64,000 nt of DNA from G963663775 sp963663775 (GCA_963663775.1 OY760624.1:1612001-1676000), one strand, 5' to 3'. Shown: positions 16,075 to 24,813, counted from the first letter of the stretch. Notes: generated by a model from the sequence alone, not told the origin. Program-made: numbers and translations.

Positions 16075-16123
16075 ATTCCCCGTTCTGTATGGCAAAAGTG
16101 CTATGCGGAATGGGGGATTTTTT
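16075..16123 (+). terminator. Strong terminator after SLH protease
   Basis: Sixteen-bp stem with G-T wobbles between 16075-16090 and 16103-16118, loop of 12, followed by TTTTT. Confidence 0.85.
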
Positions 16124-16279
16124 GTGCAAAAAATTGAATCCGGGGAATAACTACCAAAAAAGGAACTTGGAAATTCATCCAAAACGCAGAAAAATGTGTT
16201 TAAATCAACAATTCATGAATTGAATGTTCGTCTATTGTGCAACAAAAACAAGAGAATGCGAAAAAAAGGCGAAAAGTTG

Positions 16280-16308
16280 TTGATTTTACCATAAAAATAT
16301 GGTATCCT
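16280..16308 (+). promoter_or_regulatory. Orphan promoter with no ORF downstream
   Basis: TTGATT (16280-16285), exactly 17 bp, TATCCT (16303-16308), in an AT-rich stretch. No gene on + follows; only structured sequence up to the terminator at 16473-16508. Confidence 0.5.
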
Positions 16309-16421
16309 AAATTTGGTCAGAAGAGAGCCAAATCCCAAAGATTTTCGCTTTCTGTGTAGCCTGACCGATTAGGAATGCCCCCCATTATTCCGTCCATATC
16401 ACCATCTTTTTCATCTCTTTT

Positions 16422-16461
16422 TACGTAAATCCTCGTTGTTGCAACAATGAGGATTTACGTA
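16422..16461. repeat. Near-perfect 40-base palindrome
   Basis: TACGTAAATCCTC (16422-16434) pairs with GAGGATTTACGTA (16449-16461); the interior TTGTTGCAACAA is itself palindromic and only the G/T at 16435/16448 is a wobble. Not followed by a T-run on either strand, so not a simple terminator. Confidence 0.85.
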
Positions 16462-16472
16462 TGCGCATACAG

Positions 16473-16508
16473 AAAAACGCCGCATGGAACATTCCAAGCG
16501 GCGTTTTT
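16473..16508. terminator. Bidirectional terminator
   Basis: AAAAACGCCGC / GCGGCGTTTTT (16473-16483, 16498-16508) with an inner TGGAA/TTCCA pairing. Ends the ribF operon on the minus strand and any + strand transcript from 16309. Confidence 0.85.
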
Positions 16509-16519
16509 CGTTTGTGCGG

Positions 16520-17422
16520 TTAGGCAAAGCAGGCACGTGTCTGCGCAATATCGTTTGCAATCGCCGCCTTGAGGGCGTCCACCGAATCAAAGGCAAGCTC
16601 CGGGCGCAGGAAGCGATGCAGCTCCACATGCACCAGCTTGCCATATAAATCGCCGCTGAAGTCCAGCAGATGCGGTTCAATGGTCGGTGCGCCGCCGTCA
16701 GAGAAGGTCGGGCGGATGCCGATGTTGGTGGCGGCAAGATAGGACTGGTTGCCCACGATGACCCGTGCGGCATACACGCCATAGGGCGGAATCGCCATTT
16801 CAGCGGGCAGACGCAGGTTGATAGTGGGTACGCCCAAGGTGCGGGAGCCAACGTTGCGCCCGTGTTCCACGACGCCCGTCACGGTGTAGGGATGCCCCAA
16901 AAAGTGCGCCGCACCCGCCAAATCGCCCTGCGAAATCAGCTGGCGGATGTAGGTGGAGGACACCACGATGCCGTCCACACGCACATCCTCGATGCAGTCA
17001 TAGCCGATGCCAAGGCGTGCGCATTCCTGCGCCATGCCCTCGGGCGTGCCCTGCCCCTTGTAGCCAAAGCGGTTGTTGCGCCCCGAAATCAGCCAGCACG
17101 CCCCAAATTGCTTCACGAGCAGCTCGGAGATGAAGTCCCGCCAGTCCATCGTGCGCATGGCTTCATCAAAATGCCCGAAAATGACTTCATCCACGCCGCC
17201 GAGCAGCTTGATTTCATCACGGCGAAAGGAATTTGCCGTCAAAAGCGGGACAGGACGCCCCGAAACCACGGTGTCGGGATGCACATCAAAGGTGAATACC
17301 GCAGACTGTGCACCGCATTCGTGTGCACGGCGCACGGCGCAGTCCATCAGCGCACGATGCCCCAAATGCACGCCGTCAAAATATCCGAGCGCAATGGCGC
17401 GCCGGACAGGTTGCTGAGACAT
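16520..17422 (-). CDS. ribF: Bifunctional riboflavin kinase / FAD synthetase
   Basis: 300 residues, normal for RibF. N-terminal adenylyltransferase domain with GYFDGVHLGHR (about 13-23) and an FxFDVHP element; the usual D-F-R-F segment reads NNRFGYKGQG. C-terminal riboflavin kinase domain with GRNVGSRTLGVPTINL and TNIGIRPTF. It phosphorylates riboflavin to FMN and adenylates FMN to FAD. Last gene of the rimP-nusA-infB operon, RBS AGGAGGTCG before ATG 17422. Confidence 0.93.
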   Translation of the reverse strand: MSQQPVRRAIALGYFDGVHLGHRALMDCAVRRAHECGAQSAVFTFDVHPDTVVSGRPVPLLTANSFRRDEIKLLGGVDEVIFGHFDEAMRTMDWRDFISELLVKQFGACWLISGRNNRFGYKGQGTPEGMAQECARLGIGYDCIEDVRVDGIVVSSTYIRQLISQGDLAGAAHFLGHPYTVTGVVEHGRNVGSRTLGVPTINLRLPAEMAIPPYGVYAARVIVGNQSYLAATNIGIRPTFSDGGAPTIEPHLLDFSGDLYGKLVHVELHRFLRPELAFDSVDALKAAIANDIAQTRACFA

Positions 17423-17476
17423 GAGAAGCGACCTCCTTATGAAAAACGATACAGAATGAGGAACTTTGCCGTATCG

Positions 17477-18394
17477 TCAGCGAAAATTTTTATGTACAAA
17501 GAGTGCCAGACCGCCTTTTTGCAGCGTATCCACCCGACCGAGCAGCAAAAATTGCCCGTTGTGATAGACACGGCACAGAGTGCCGATGGTCTGCGGCAGG
17601 GGTGCGGCATGCTCCGGCGCAACGAACGCACCGGCGTTTGCCCGCTGCAAGCCGTAATCGGTCAAATCCACACGGGGATAGTCCAAAAACAGGCTGTCTG
17701 TGGGGCGCAGAAGCGACTGCACCGTGCCGTCTGCCATGGCTTGCTCCACCGCTGCGAAATCCACTGCCTCCGCCAAGGCATATGCGCCGGAGCGGGTGCG
17801 CACGAGGCTGTGCATCGCCGCAAGTGTGCCCAAACGAAGCCCCAAATCGTGCACGATGGTGCGCACATAGGTGCCCTTGGAGGCAAGCACACGGAACGTG
17901 CCCGTTTGCGCCGACTCGTCAAAGCTTAGCAGCTCAATTTCCGAAAGCGTAATCGTGCGGGTCGGACGTGCAACCGTTTTGCCCTTGCGTGCCAAATCAT
18001 AGAGCTTTTGCCCGTCAATTTTGATGGCAGAATACATCGGCGGCAGCTGCTCCTGTGTGCCCAAAAAGCCACGCAGGGCGGTTTCCACCGTGGCAAGGTC
18101 GACCGTCAGCGTGCGGGTTTCCAGCGTTTCGCCCGTGGTGTCCTGTGTGTCGGTGGACAGCCCAAGGGTGAACCCCGCCACATATTCCTTGTCCTGCGCC
18201 GCCGCATAATCCGCCCCACGGGTTGCGTCACCGATAAAAATGGGGAGCACGCCCGTTGCCATGGGGTCCAGCGTGCCGCCGTGTCCGATTTTGCGGGTGT
18301 GCAGAATGCCCCGCAGCTTCGCCACGACATCATGCGAGGTGAAATCCTGCGGCTTGTGCATAATCAGCACGCCGGAAAGCATATTATCCGCCAT
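17477..18394 (-). CDS. truB: tRNA pseudouridine-55 synthase
   Basis: 305 residues from ATG 18394; longer starts lie inside the upstream gene. The catalytic motif GHGGTLDPMATGVLP (about residues 38-52) contains the essential Asp. Other TruB marks are YVAGFTLGLSTDTQDTTG, PPMYSAIKIDGQKLYDLAR and ASKGTYVRTIVHDLG. It makes pseudouridine at position 55 in the T-loop of tRNAs. The start overlaps the nrnA stop by 11 bases. The C-terminal PUA-like region is present. Confidence 0.95.
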   Translation of the reverse strand: MADNMLSGVLIMHKPQDFTSHDVVAKLRGILHTRKIGHGGTLDPMATGVLPIFIGDATRGADYAAAQDKEYVAGFTLGLSTDTQDTTGETLETRTLTVDLATVETALRGFLGTQEQLPPMYSAIKIDGQKLYDLARKGKTVARPTRTITLSEIELLSFDESAQTGTFRVLASKGTYVRTIVHDLGLRLGTLAAMHSLVRTRSGAYALAEAVDFAAVEQAMADGTVQSLLRPTDSLFLDYPRVDLTDYGLQRANAGAFVAPEHAAPLPQTIGTLCRVYHNGQFLLLGRVDTLQKGGLALFVHKNFR

Positions 18395-19343
18395 GATACA
18401 CCGCCTGTGCCACTGCAAGCATTTTTTTGCGTCCTTCTTGGAAGGAGGGCAGGGTTGCCCCCGCCGCCCGCAGATGTCCGCCGCCGCCGCACTGGGCGCA
18501 GAGTGCCGAAGCATCGACCTCCTTGGTGGTGCGCACGGATGCCTTTCCTGTGCCGTCACGGTTTTCCGTGATGGTCAAACCAATCTGCACGCCCTCAATC
18601 TGCCGTGGCAGTGCGGCGATGGAATCCAAATCATCGGGGGTTGCGCCCACCCGCTCAATGTCGGCACGATATAAGGTTGCCAGTGCAATTTTTCCGTCCT
18701 CGAAAAACTCCAGCTTGTCAAAGAGAATGCGTTCCAGTTCAAAACGGGGGTGGGATTTGGTTTCAAACAGGGTGCGGTTCCATTCGCCGCCGTCAAACCC
18801 TGTGGATAGGCACGCCGCCGCCACCGCATGGGTGTGGGGCGTGGTGTTGGCATAGCGGAAACAGCCTGTGTCGGTTGAGATGGACACATACAGCGGCTCG
18901 GCAAGTTCCAATGTCAGCGGCACGCCGCACGCCATCAGCACATCATACAGCAATTCCCCGCACGCACCTGCGGCAGGGTCGATGAGGTTGCGTGCGCCAA
19001 AGCCTACATTGGAGCGGTGGTGGTCAATGACCAAATCCACGTGCCCGATGAAAGGCTTTGCCGCCTCCAAAAACAGCCCCGTGTCCGCAATGTCCACCGT
19101 CACCAGCAGCTGGTGCACAAAGCCTTCGGGCGGATAATAGGGCGCAATCAGCGGCGCATAGCGTGGCGTGAGGTCCGCATTGGGGAAAATATAAGCGGTT
19201 TTGCCGATGGAACGCAGGCCACGGCACAGCGCAGACGAACAGCCGAGCGTGTCCCCATCGGGGCGGCGATGGGAGAGAATCATAATGTCGTTGGCGGACA
19301 GCAGGGTGTGCGCCGCCTCCTGTATCGTCACAGCCTTTCCCAT
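18384..19343 (-). CDS. nrnA: Bifunctional oligoribonuclease / PAP phosphatase (DHH family)
   Basis: 319 residues. DHH phosphoesterase motifs: SHRRPDGDTLG (about 24-34), VDIADTG, and the signature VIDHHRSN (about 106-113). The C-terminal DHHA1 domain has CGGGGHLRAAGA (about 287-298). NrnA degrades nano-RNAs and dephosphorylates pAp. Position between rbfA and truB is the normal Firmicutes arrangement. ATG 19343 lies four bases after the rbfA stop region, and the 3' end overlaps truB. Confidence 0.93.
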   Translation of the reverse strand: MGKAVTIQEAAHTLLSANDIMILSHRRPDGDTLGCSSALCRGLRSIGKTAYIFPNADLTPRYAPLIAPYYPPEGFVHQLLVTVDIADTGLFLEAAKPFIGHVDLVIDHHRSNVGFGARNLIDPAAGACGELLYDVLMACGVPLTLELAEPLYVSISTDTGCFRYANTTPHTHAVAAACLSTGFDGGEWNRTLFETKSHPRFELERILFDKLEFFEDGKIALATLYRADIERVGATPDDLDSIAALPRQIEGVQIGLTITENRDGTGKASVRTTKEVDASALCAQCGGGGHLRAAGATLPSFQEGRKKMLAVAQAVYHGG

Positions 19344-19347
19344 GCGC

Positions 19348-19695
19348 TCATTCCTCCTCTAGCTTGTGCAGCAGCTCGGTGATGTGTGCGCCGTAGGAAA
19401 TGGAGCTGTCCGCATGGAACACCAGTTCGGGGGCATAGCGCAGCTGGACACGGTGCGCCACTTCACGGCGCAGATAGCCGCCTGCGGACTTCAGCCCACG
19501 CATGACGGCGACAATGTCGGTGTCCGAGCCGAGCACGGAGATATAAACCTTTGCATAGCGCAGGTCATTGGTCACCTCGCAGTGGGTGACGGAAACCAGA
19601 CCGCTGGACACACGAGGGTCCTTCACGGTGCGGATGGCGTCTGCCAGCGCACGCATGACTTCCTCGCTGATGCGGTCGATTCGATTCGTTGCCAT
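19348..19695 (-). CDS. rbfA: Ribosome-binding factor A
   Basis: 115 residues, usual length. Typical pattern RIDRISEEVMRALADAI near the start, then DPRVSSGLVSVTHCEVTNDLRYAKVYISVLG, a KH-like fold that binds 16S rRNA helix 1 during 30S maturation. RBS AGGAGG upstream of ATG 19695. A 9-bp hairpin (19761-19769 with 19784-19792) lies between infB and this gene, lacking a T-run, possibly an mRNA-processing or stability element. Confidence 0.95.
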   Translation of the reverse strand: MATNRIDRISEEVMRALADAIRTVKDPRVSSGLVSVTHCEVTNDLRYAKVYISVLGSDTDIVAVMRGLKSAGGYLRREVAHRVQLRYAPELVFHADSSISYGAHITELLHKLEEE

Positions 19696-19760
19696 AAAAA
19701 AACCCCTCCTTTGTGGGAGTCTGCCGTGTAGTATCGGTCAAAAAAGTGGTTGGTATACGG

Positions 19761-19792
19761 GCGGCACAACAGAAAAACTTCCATTGTGCCGC
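19761..19792 (-). promoter_or_regulatory. Intercistronic hairpin between infB and rbfA
   Basis: GCGGCACAA (19761-19769) pairs with TTGTGCCGC (19784-19792). No adjacent T-run, so transcription likely continues into rbfA. Confidence 0.5.
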
Positions 19793-19806
19793 ATCCGTGG
19801 GGCGGT

Positions 19807-22203
19807 TTATCGCTTGATTTCTTCCATGAGGAAGCATTCAATGATGTCGCCTTCCTTAATATCGTTGTAGTTTTCGATGCTCATGCCGCATTCAAAGTTG
19901 GATGCAACGTCCTTGACATCGTCCTTGAAGCGCTTAAGGGTGTTGAGCACGCCTTCGTGGAACACGATGCCGTCACGCACCACACGCACCTGCGCATTGC
20001 GCTGAATCTTGCCATCCTGCACATAGCAGCCGGCAATTGCGCCTGCGCCCGTGATTTTGAAGACCTGACGCACTTCGGCATGACCCAAAATAACTTCCTT
20101 GAACTTCGGGTCGAGCAGACCCTTCATTGCCTGCTCGATTTCCTCGATGCAGTCATAAATGACACGGTACATGCGCATATCCACGCCACGTAGTTCGGCG
20201 GAATCTGCCGCTGCACGGTCAGGACGCACGTTGAAGCCCACGATGATGGCGCCGGAAGCGTCTGCCAGCATGATGTCGGATTCGTTGATGGCACCCACAC
20301 CGCCGTGCAGAATGCGCACACGCACCTCGTCGCTCTTGAGCTTCTCGAGAGAGGAGCGAATCGCTTCGACCGAGCCGTGCACGTCTGCCTTGATGATAAT
20401 CGGCAGTTCCTTCATCTGGCCATCCTGAATGGATTCAAACAGGTTATCCAGCGTGACCTTGTGCAGCGCCTTGTTGCGCTCGTTCTTTTCCTGATCCTTG
20501 CGCTGTTCGACCAGCTGACGTGCCATTTTTTCATCGTCAACCGCATAGAACAGGTCGCCTGCGGACGGCACTTCGGCAAGACCGATGATTTCCACCGGCA
20601 CAGACGGGCCAGCGTGCTCGATTTTGATGCCGTCGTCGTTGGTCATCGCACGGACACGACCCACTGCTGTGCCTGCCAGAATGATGTCACCGTTGTTGAG
20701 GGTACCGTTCTGGATGAGGACGGTTGCCACAGGGCCACGGCCACGGTCGAGCTTCGCCTCGATGACAGTACCCTTTGCCTGACGGTTCGGGTTTGCCTTG
20801 AGGTCTTGCACTTCGGCGGTCAGCAGCACCATTTCGAGCAGCTGGTCGATGTTTTTGCCGAACTTTGCAGAAATCTGGCACACAATCGTGTCGCCGCCCC
20901 ATGCCTCGGGCACCAGACCATATTCGGTCAGCTGCTGCTGGATGCGGTCGGGGTTTGCGCCTTCCTTGTCAATCTTGTTGACCGCCACGATAATCGGGAT
21001 TTCTGCCGCCTTAGCGTGGTTGATTGCCTCGATGGTCTGCGGCATAATGCCGTCATCCGCCGCCACAACGAGGATGGCGATGTCCGTGACCTGTGCACCA
21101 CGTGCACGCATGGAGGTAAACGCCGCATGTCCCGGGGTATCCAGGAAGGTCAAAGGCTTGCCGTCAATCTGCACACGATATGCGCCGATGTGCTGGGTGA
21201 TGCCGCCGGCTTCGTTTTCGATAACCTTGGTCTTGCGGATGGCGTCAAGCAGGGAGGTTTTACCATGGTCAACGTGACCCATGACCACCACGACGGGGTC
21301 ACGAGGCTGCAAATCTTCGCTCTGGTCTTCGCTCTCGTCAAACAGACGCTCCTCGATGGTGACGTGCACTTCACGCTCCACCTTCGCACCCATTTCTTCG
21401 GCAACGATTGCCGCCGTTTCATAGTCGATGACCTCGGAGATGGATGCCATCACGCCCAGCTTCATCAGTTCCTTGATGACATCGGAAGCGGTGCGCTTCA
21501 TGCGGCTTGCAAGCTCACCGACATTGATTTCATCGGGAATGGAAACCTTGAGCGGGATTTTCTTGAGGGCTGCCATTTGCTGCTGCCGCTGCAGACGGCG
21601 GAACTTTTCCTGCTCCTCCTGGCGGCGCTTGTTGCCGAACGGCTTGTTGCGCTGGTCGGATTTTTTGGTCAGCTTCTGCTTGGGTGCGCTCATTTCACGG
21701 CCAACGCTCTTAGGCACGAGGGAATCCACATGGTCGTCATATTTCGCCAGATTGACATCGCCGCCGCCACGGGTATCGATGCGGTGCACCTGACGGCTCT
21801 TGCGGTTTGCCTCCAAAGCTGCCTCGGTTGCAGCAGAAGAAGCGGGGTCAGACGCTGCATTTGCCGAAGCGGCGGTCTGCGCCGGACGGCTGTCTGTTCT
21901 GCCGGCGGGCTTTTGGCTGGTCTTGGGTGCGGACTTTTTCTCGGGCACAGCGGCCTGCGGCGGCGGCACCTGACGTGCCAGCGGGCGGGCTGCCATTTGC
22001 TCCTTGAGCACGTTTTCAATGTCTGCAACCTGATTTTTTGTGGTCAGATACTCAAAAACAACGCTCAAATCCTGTGCGTCGAGCACCTGCATGTGGTTTT
22101 TGGGGGCGGAGCGATACTCCGTCAGAATGTCGGTGATTTCCTTGGTGGTAACCCCGAAATCCTTTGCTACTTCATGGACACGATATTTATTTTCAATTGC
22201 CAT
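19807..22203 (-). CDS. infB: Translation initiation factor IF-2
   Basis: 798 residues. N-terminal IF2_N-type segment (MAIENKYRVHEVAKDFGV), an Ala/Pro/Lys-rich variable region (about 80-190), a second IF2_N segment, then the GTPase: GHVDHGKTSLLD (G1), GGITQHIGAY (G2), DTPGHAAF (G3), NKID (G4), followed by domains II-IV. It delivers initiator fMet-tRNA to the 30S subunit. The variable region is low complexity and the least conserved part, as usual. Within the nusA operon. Confidence 0.97.
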   Translation of the reverse strand: MAIENKYRVHEVAKDFGVTTKEITDILTEYRSAPKNHMQVLDAQDLSVVFEYLTTKNQVADIENVLKEQMAARPLARQVPPPQAAVPEKKSAPKTSQKPAGRTDSRPAQTAASANAASDPASSAATEAALEANRKSRQVHRIDTRGGGDVNLAKYDDHVDSLVPKSVGREMSAPKQKLTKKSDQRNKPFGNKRRQEEQEKFRRLQRQQQMAALKKIPLKVSIPDEINVGELASRMKRTASDVIKELMKLGVMASISEVIDYETAAIVAEEMGAKVEREVHVTIEERLFDESEDQSEDLQPRDPVVVVMGHVDHGKTSLLDAIRKTKVIENEAGGITQHIGAYRVQIDGKPLTFLDTPGHAAFTSMRARGAQVTDIAILVVAADDGIMPQTIEAINHAKAAEIPIIVAVNKIDKEGANPDRIQQQLTEYGLVPEAWGGDTIVCQISAKFGKNIDQLLEMVLLTAEVQDLKANPNRQAKGTVIEAKLDRGRGPVATVLIQNGTLNNGDIILAGTAVGRVRAMTNDDGIKIEHAGPSVPVEIIGLAEVPSAGDLFYAVDDEKMARQLVEQRKDQEKNERNKALHKVTLDNLFESIQDGQMKELPIIIKADVHGSVEAIRSSLEKLKSDEVRVRILHGGVGAINESDIMLADASGAIIVGFNVRPDRAAADSAELRGVDMRMYRVIYDCIEEIEQAMKGLLDPKFKEVILGHAEVRQVFKITGAGAIAGCYVQDGKIQRNAQVRVVRDGIVFHEGVLNTLKRFKDDVKDVASNFECGMSIENYNDIKEGDIIECFLMEEIKR

Positions 22204-22220
22204 GCGTTCTTTCCACCTTT

Positions 22221-22712
22221 CTATTTGTGGCCTTTGCGGTCAGTATCGTTTGCTTTGCTGTCTAGCTGTTCAAACGCTTCTTCTTCGATATCGATATATG
22301 TGGTCACCTTGCTGCCAGCACCCTTTTTGCGGGGCTTTGCCCGCCGTGTGAGGATGCGCTCGTGCTTTTTTTGCAAAAGCTGTGCAGCTTCGGCAAATCC
22401 GCTGTCGGCATCCGCCAATTTTTTGGCAGCCGAGGCGGCAAATCCGCTGTCGCTCGTGGCGCAGACGGCGCAGGAGGCACGCCCCAGCGCAAAGCCAAGC
22501 TCTGCCTTGGTCTGCGGCACGGTCAGCACCACCACCTGCTTTTCCTCTGCCAAACGGCGGATTTTCTTCACAATGCCGCTGCCGGCATCGCTTGCGATGA
22601 ACAGACAACGTGCCTTGCCCTGCGCCAGCAGGTCGTGCACCGGCTCATCGCCAATGGCAAGGCGGTTTGCACGAAGGGCAAGCCCCAGCACGCCCAAAAT
22701 GCTATTCGTCAT
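22221..22712 (-). CDS. L7Ae-like K-turn-binding protein YlxQ, extended C-terminus
   Basis: 163 residues from ATG 22712 (RBS GGAGG inside ylxR; a GTG at 22718 is also possible). Residues 1-95 fit the L7Ae/L30e fold (LGLALRANRLAIGDEPV, LFIASDAGSGIVKKI, PQTKAELGFALGRASCAV). A second part (about 95-163) with two SGFAxxA segments and a basic stretch is longer than the about 100 residues usual for YlxQ. Likely binds RNA kink-turns. Sits between ylxR and infB as in other Firmicutes and overlaps ylxR by 11 bases. Confidence 0.85.
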   Translation of the reverse strand: MTNSILGVLGLALRANRLAIGDEPVHDLLAQGKARCLFIASDAGSGIVKKIRRLAEEKQVVVLTVPQTKAELGFALGRASCAVCATSDSGFAASAAKKLADADSGFAEAAQLLQKKHERILTRRAKPRKKGAGSKVTTYIDIEEEAFEQLDSKANDTDRKGHK

Positions 22713-22986
22713 CGTCACCTACCTCCATCTGTTGCGTCAGTGCGTCATAAATCTCGTCTGAGATGGCGGCGGCAAAGGCACGCTCGAGTGCACGGCTCTT
22801 GCGGGCACGCTTTAAGCACTCCGGATTGCGGCACAGATAGGCGCCCCGCCCTTGTGCTTTGCCTTTAAAATCCAATGTGATGCTGCTGCCGTCCGGCGAA
22901 CGGACAACACGAATCAGGTCTTTTTTGGGAAACATGGTGCGGCAGCCAAGGCATTGCCGCATGGGTATTTTTCGTGGTTTTTGCAT
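22702..22986 (-). CDS. ylxR: YlxR/RnpM-family RNA-binding protein (DUF448)
   Basis: 94 residues. Characteristic start PRKIPMRQCLGCRTMFPKKDLIRVVR, then GRGAYLCRNPECLKRARKSRALERAF. Members of this family bind RNA, and RnpM has been reported to modulate RNase P. Located between nusA and ylxQ as expected. RBS GGGGGATG region upstream of ATG 22986. The acidic C-terminus (VGDDDE) overlaps the ylxQ start. Confidence 0.93.
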   Translation of the reverse strand: MQKPRKIPMRQCLGCRTMFPKKDLIRVVRSPDGSSITLDFKGKAQGRGAYLCRNPECLKRARKSRALERAFAAAISDEIYDALTQQMEVGDDDE

Positions 22987-23042
22987 AACATCCCCCTTTC
23001 CGCGAATCGGTCATTCCCTCTTTTCATCAAGCGAGCGGCGGG

Positions 23043-24233
23043 TTATTCCTCTGCGGCAGCCTCGTCAGCAGCGTCTGCGATGTCGTCCTCAAACAATTCT
23101 TCGTCCTCGGTCGGTGCTTCGTCTGTGAACAACGCATCGTCCTCCACGTGTGCGGGGGCGAGCTCCTCGGGCGTGAGGGTTCTTGCCTGCGATGCGGCGG
23201 CGATGTCGATTTTGCAGCCGGTCAGCTTTGCCGCCAGGCGGGCGTTCTGCCCCTCCTTGCCAATGGCAAGCGACAGCTGGTCATCGGGCACCACTACATA
23301 GCAGCTTTTGCCGTCCGCCAGCACGTTGGATGCCAGTACGGTTGCCGGCGCCAAGGCGGTGGACACAAATTCTGACAAATCGGAAGAGTACTTGATGATG
23401 TCGATTTTTTCGCCGCCCAGTTCCTCCACAATGTGGTTGACACGGGCACCGCGTGTGCCGACACAAGCGCCGATGGGGTCAACATTGCTGTCATTGGACC
23501 ACACCGCAATCTTGGTGCGGTTGCCGGGCTCACGGGCGATGGAGCGGATTTCCACCACGCCATCGTGAATTTCGGGCACTTCCAGCTCAAACAATCGCTT
23601 GACCAGACCCGGATGCGTGCGGGAAATCATGACCTGCGGCCCACGGTTGCCCTTGCGCACCTCCATGACATATACCTTAATGTGCTGTCCTTCCATCAGC
23701 TGCTCGCTGCGCACCTGCTCGGAGGAGGGCAGCATGGATTCGGTGCGCTCGCCTTGGGAGGAAAGCGACAGCACCACAGCGCCGTTGCGGGGGTCGACAC
23801 GGGACACGGTGGCGGTGATGATTTCGTGCTCCTTGGAGGAGAACTCGGAGAGCACCATGCCGTGCTGTGCCTCACGGATGCCCTGAATGATGACCTGCTT
23901 TGCCGTTTGCGCCGCAATGCGTCCAAAGGAACGGGTCGGGATGTCGATGTCAATCACATCGCCCAAGGTTGCGCCGCTCTTATATTCCTGCGCTTCCTCC
24001 ACAGAAAGCTCTTCATAGGGTTCGTACACGTCATCCACCACGGTTTTGCGCACAAACATGCGGATTTCCTTGCGCTGGCGGTCGGGCACAACAAAAACGT
24101 TGTCGGTCATGCCGGCGTTGTCACGCTTGTAGGCGGTGATGAGAGCCTGTCCCACGCGCTCGAGCATATAGTCCGCCGGGATGCCCTTTTCCTTTTCCAG
24201 CTGCTCGATGGCAGCAAAAAATTCTGCGTTCAT
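23043..24233 (-). CDS. nusA: Transcription termination/antitermination protein NusA
   Basis: 396 residues from ATG 24233; GTG 24248 abuts the AAGGAG itself and is less likely. N-terminal RNA polymerase-binding domain (MNAEFFAAIEQLEKEKGIP), S1 domain (GTVSR-like TATVSRVDPRNGAVV), then KH1 and KH2 (DPIGACVGTRGARVNHIVEELGGEKID; LSLAIGKEGQNARLAAKLTGCKIDI). An acidic C-terminal tail ends the protein. Binds elongating RNA polymerase and nascent RNA. Second gene of the operon. Confidence 0.96.
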   Translation of the reverse strand: MNAEFFAAIEQLEKEKGIPADYMLERVGQALITAYKRDNAGMTDNVFVVPDRQRKEIRMFVRKTVVDDVYEPYEELSVEEAQEYKSGATLGDVIDIDIPTRSFGRIAAQTAKQVIIQGIREAQHGMVLSEFSSKEHEIITATVSRVDPRNGAVVLSLSSQGERTESMLPSSEQVRSEQLMEGQHIKVYVMEVRKGNRGPQVMISRTHPGLVKRLFELEVPEIHDGVVEIRSIAREPGNRTKIAVWSNDSNVDPIGACVGTRGARVNHIVEELGGEKIDIIKYSSDLSEFVSTALAPATVLASNVLADGKSCYVVVPDDQLSLAIGKEGQNARLAAKLTGCKIDIAAASQARTLTPEELAPAHVEDDALFTDEAPTEDEELFEDDIADAADEAAAEE

Positions 24234-24275
24234 TTGATTATGATACACTCCTTCTCGTAGCTTTTGTCAATGTTC

Positions 24276-24740
24276 TTAAAAGTGAACCGTCAGCCGCACA
24301 TCGGCAAGGTCAGCCGGTTCGTAAATACGGCGTTCGCCGCAGGTTTCAAGCGTCACACGCCCGTTGTCATAGTCTGCCAAAATGCCCTCGGCGATTTTCG
24401 AGCCGTCGATGGCTTTGTAAAAGTGCAGCTCCACCTCCTGCCCCATGCAGGCGGCAAAGTGGGCGGGCAGACGCAGGCGGCGGCCCAGTCCGGCAGAGGA
24501 AACGCACAGGGTATAGGCGGGCAGACGGTCGAACTCCTTGGCATCGAGCAAAGGGTCAAGCGCACGGGAAACCGCCTCGCAATGGTCAATGTCCACACCG
24601 CCCTCACGGTCAACCGTGACCGTCAGCATGTGCTGCCCGCCTTCCTTGGCAAATTCAACATCCCACAGCGAAACGCCGACCTGGTCGCAGATGGGCTGCG
24701 CCAGCTCAGACACGCGGCGGATTAGGTCTTTTGACTGCAT
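24276..24740 (-). CDS. rimP: Ribosome maturation factor RimP
   Basis: 154 residues from ATG 24740 with GGAGG upstream; a longer ORF start lies in the leader. RimP marks: LWDVEFAKEGGQHMLTVTVDREGGVDIDHCEAVSRALDPLLD and VSSAGLGRRLRLPAHFA (a variant of the S-S-P-G-x-x-R-P element: Ala and Leu replace Pro and Asp). Needed for 30S assembly. First gene of the operon, behind a promoter at 24814-24842 and a leader hairpin. Confidence 0.94.
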   Translation of the reverse strand: MQSKDLIRRVSELAQPICDQVGVSLWDVEFAKEGGQHMLTVTVDREGGVDIDHCEAVSRALDPLLDAKEFDRLPAYTLCVSSAGLGRRLRLPAHFAACMGQEVELHFYKAIDGSKIAEGILADYDNGRVTLETCGERRIYEPADLADVRLTVHF

Positions 24741-24764
24741 GGATATCCTCCTAAGCAACAAGAA

Positions 24765-24784
24765 AGAGTGGGTTGCCCCACTCT
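24765..24784 (-). promoter_or_regulatory. Leader hairpin upstream of rimP
   Basis: Perfect 8-bp stem AGAGTGGG / CCCACTCT closing a GCAA (GNRA) tetraloop on the transcript, followed by TTCTTGTT before the rimP RBS. Could be an attenuator or an RNA-stability element for the operon. Confidence 0.5.
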
Positions 24785-24813
24785 CCACGATTCTTTCTAT
24801 ACTAAGTACATTC

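Larger units (their letters stand above)
16311..16508 (+). ncRNA. Candidate structured small RNA, unassigned
   Basis: In the 460-base gap 16060-16519. After an orphan promoter come ATTTGG/CCAAAT (16311-16316, 16328-16333) and the overlapping alternative GGTCAG/CTGACC (16315-16320, 16361-16366), GGAAT/ATTCC (16372-16376, 16386-16390), a near-perfect 40-base palindrome (16422-16461), then a terminator hairpin. No ORF with an RBS was found. It does not match 6S, SRP, tmRNA or RNase P features that I can recognise. Could be a regulatory RNA or only clustered hairpins. Confidence 0.35.

Noticed and set aside
16311..16508. Identification as 6S, SRP, RNase P or tmRNA
   Set aside because: Diagnostic motifs (GGAAG-type SRP tetraloop region, closed 6S helix, tmRNA tag frame) are absent.
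20305..22761. 818-codon + strand frame opposite infB
   Set aside because: Antisense shadow of IF-2, whose GTPase motifs are unmistakable.
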